Both the position numbers and the translations under genes were made by a program. Shown here one piece after another: positions 5,767 through 6,997 of a stretch of 6,997 nucleotides of DNA. Within the stretch, counting starts at the first letter, position 1. Each line of letters begins with the position of its first letter. This DNA comes from Streptosporangiaceae bacterium (lineage in GTDB: Bacteria; Actinomycetota; Actinomycetes; Streptosporangiales; Streptosporangiaceae), in the NCBI GenBank assembly GCA_030040815.1, contig JASHSZ010000644.1, positions 1 through 6,997 of the forward strand, in the 5' to 3' direction. The notes under the pieces were generated by a model. It searched no databases and was not told where the DNA came from. It saw only the letters and a program-made list of their open reading frames with translations.

Positions 5767-6997
5767 ATGAGCGAGCAGTTTGTTGCTCCGGAGTTGCCGT
5801 CGGGCCAGGGCGCGTGCAGCCCGGTGACGCTGATCGAAGGCTCGACCTTCTGCATCAGCGAGCGCAGCGGCGACGTGGTGCCCGGCCGGTCGCAGGGCCT
5901 GTTCGTGCGCGATACGCGGATGCTGTCCCGCTGGGAGCTGACCGTGGACGGCATCGAGCCGCAGCCGTTGTCGGTCCAGCAGCCCGAGCCGTTCGGGGCG
6001 TCGTTCCTGGGCAGGATGCCGCCGCCGGCCGGGAAGGCGGACAGCACGCTCCTGGTCGTCCGCCGCCGCTATGTCGGCGACGGCATGCGCGAGGACATCA
6101 CGCTGCGGAACACCTCGGCCAGGGCCAGGCGGTTCCGGCTCTCGCTGGTCGCCGAGGCGGACTTTGCCGACCTGTTCGAGGTCAAGGGCCAGTCCAGGCC
6201 CAGGCCTGCGGCCGCCGTCGTGATGGACGGCTCTGGACTGGTGATCACGAGCGGTCGCCGGGAGCGTCGCCAGGAACTGCGGATCACCGGGGACCATAAC
6301 CCGTCGGTCAGTGACAGCGGCGGGCTGGAGTGGCGGCTGTCGGTGCCACGCCATTCCGAGCAGACCGTCACCGTCGAGGCGGTACCCGTCGACGACGGCG
6401 TTGTCATGCAGCTCAGGCATCCGCGCGGGAAAACCATCGAGCGGACGCGGCCTGCCAAGCGGCTGCGCAAGTGGCGGCAGCGCGGTCCGCAGGTCCGCAC
6501 GCCGGACCGGAACCTGGCCGAGCTGCTCAGCCGCACCGTCGAGGACCTCGGCGCGCTGCGCATCGTCGATCCCGAGCACCCACAGTGGCCGGCGGTAGCC
6601 GCGGGCGCTCCGTGGTTCATGGCGCTGTTCGGCCGCGACTCGCTGCTGACGGCCTGGATGCTGCTGCCCTGGGACCCGGCACTTGCGCTCGGCACGCTGC
6701 GTACCCTCGCGGCGTGGCAGGGCAATGGCTTCGACCCGGCGGCGGAAGAGGAGCCCGGCAAGATCCTGCACGAGGTCCGGTTCGGGCCCGCGGCGTCGTT
6801 CGCCCTGGGCGGCCGCGCGGCTTACTTCGGCAGCGCCGATGCCTCGCCGCTGTTCGTCATGCTGCTGGGCGAACTGCAGCGCTGGGGCGGCAAGGACAAC
6901 GCGATAGCCGCGCTACTGCCGCACGCCGACCGGGCCCTGGAGTGGATCGAAGCCCACGGCGACGCCGACGGCGACGGCTTCGTCGAGTACTGCCGCA
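5767..6997 (+). CDS. Glycogen-debranching-like glycoside hydrolase (amylo-alpha-1,6-glucosidase type), 3' end beyond window
   Basis: The first 410 codons of an open frame with no stop before the window edge; related proteins are about 650-750 residues. Seen: an N-terminal beta-rich domain of the bacterial glycogen-debranching type (GDE_N_bis), with VTLIEGSTFCISERSGDV and GLFVRDTRMLSRWELTVDG at about 20-62; then, from about residue 260, the start of an (alpha/alpha)6 barrel with GAPWFMALFGRDSLLTAWMLL (280-300), the PGKILHEVR block (330-338) and DADGDGFVEY (399-408). These three blocks are typical of this family. Family knowledge: such enzymes hydrolyse alpha-1,6 or related alpha-glucosidic links; exact specificity is unproven for most members. 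No secretion signal is seen, so it is probably cytoplasmic. ATG 5767 is chosen because family similarity begins shortly after it. CGAGG lies seven bases upstream, and an AGGAG directly abutting the ATG is too close to act. It is likely functionally paired with the preceding glycosyltransferase. Confidence 0.9.
   Translation, partial: MSEQFVAPELPSGQGACSPVTLIEGSTFCISERSGDVVPGRSQGLFVRDTRMLSRWELTVDGIEPQPLSVQQPEPFGASFLGRMPPPAGKADSTLLVVRRRYVGDGMREDITLRNTSARARRFRLSLVAEADFADLFEVKGQSRPRPAAAVVMDGSGLVITSGRRERRQELRITGDHNPSVSDSGGLEWRLSVPRHSEQTVTVEAVPVDDGVVMQLRHPRGKTIERTRPAKRLRKWRQRGPQVRTPDRNLAELLSRTVEDLGALRIVDPEHPQWPAVAAGAPWFMALFGRDSLLTAWMLLPWDPALALGTLRTLAAWQGNGFDPAAEEEPGKILHEVRFGPAASFALGGRAAYFGSADASPLFVMLLGELQRWGGKDNAIAALLPHADRALEWIEAHGDADGDGFVEYCR

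Overview
The window comes from a very GC-rich bacterial chromosome. Uniformly high third-position GC, strong Shine-Dalgarno sequences, a GTG start, short 4-base coupled overlaps and the closest remembered family members all point to an actinomycete (Actinomycetota). I cannot name a genus. No mobile element, tRNA, rRNA or CRISPR array was seen. Both outermost genes are cut by the window edges.

Left block, minus strand (reading from 3818 down to 1). A DUF2752 membrane protein is followed 49 bases later by a small RDD-family membrane protein, and the pair ends at a clear intrinsic terminator (2897-2930). Next is a 14-helix DHA2-type major facilitator exporter (911-2722), with an operator-like dyad (2787-2818) upstream. 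After a 252-base gap holding another dyad (730-754) come a universal stress protein and the start of a phosphoketolase, which overlap by ATGA. This last pair looks like a stress and central-carbon unit: an ATP-binding stress protein translated together with the enzyme that splits xylulose-5-P or fructose-6-P to acetyl-P.

Middle, 3819-4596. This is a 778-base non-coding stretch between the divergent blocks. It has AT-richer patches and a widely spaced 10-base inverted repeat, and ends in two consecutive hairpin-forming dyads just before the ribosome binding site of the next gene.

Right block, plus strand. A GT4 (GT-B) glycosyltransferase (4597-5682) is followed, after a 14-bp perfect hairpin, by the first 410 codons of a glycogen-debranching-like (amylo-alpha-1,6-glucosidase type) glycoside hydrolase. 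The pairing suggests synthesis and turnover, or trimming, of an alpha-glucan or glucoside.

Nothing here is clearly a new system. The points most worth a second look are the double-hairpin leader of the glycosyltransferase, the dyad upstream of the exporter, and the DUF2752-RDD pair of unknown function.
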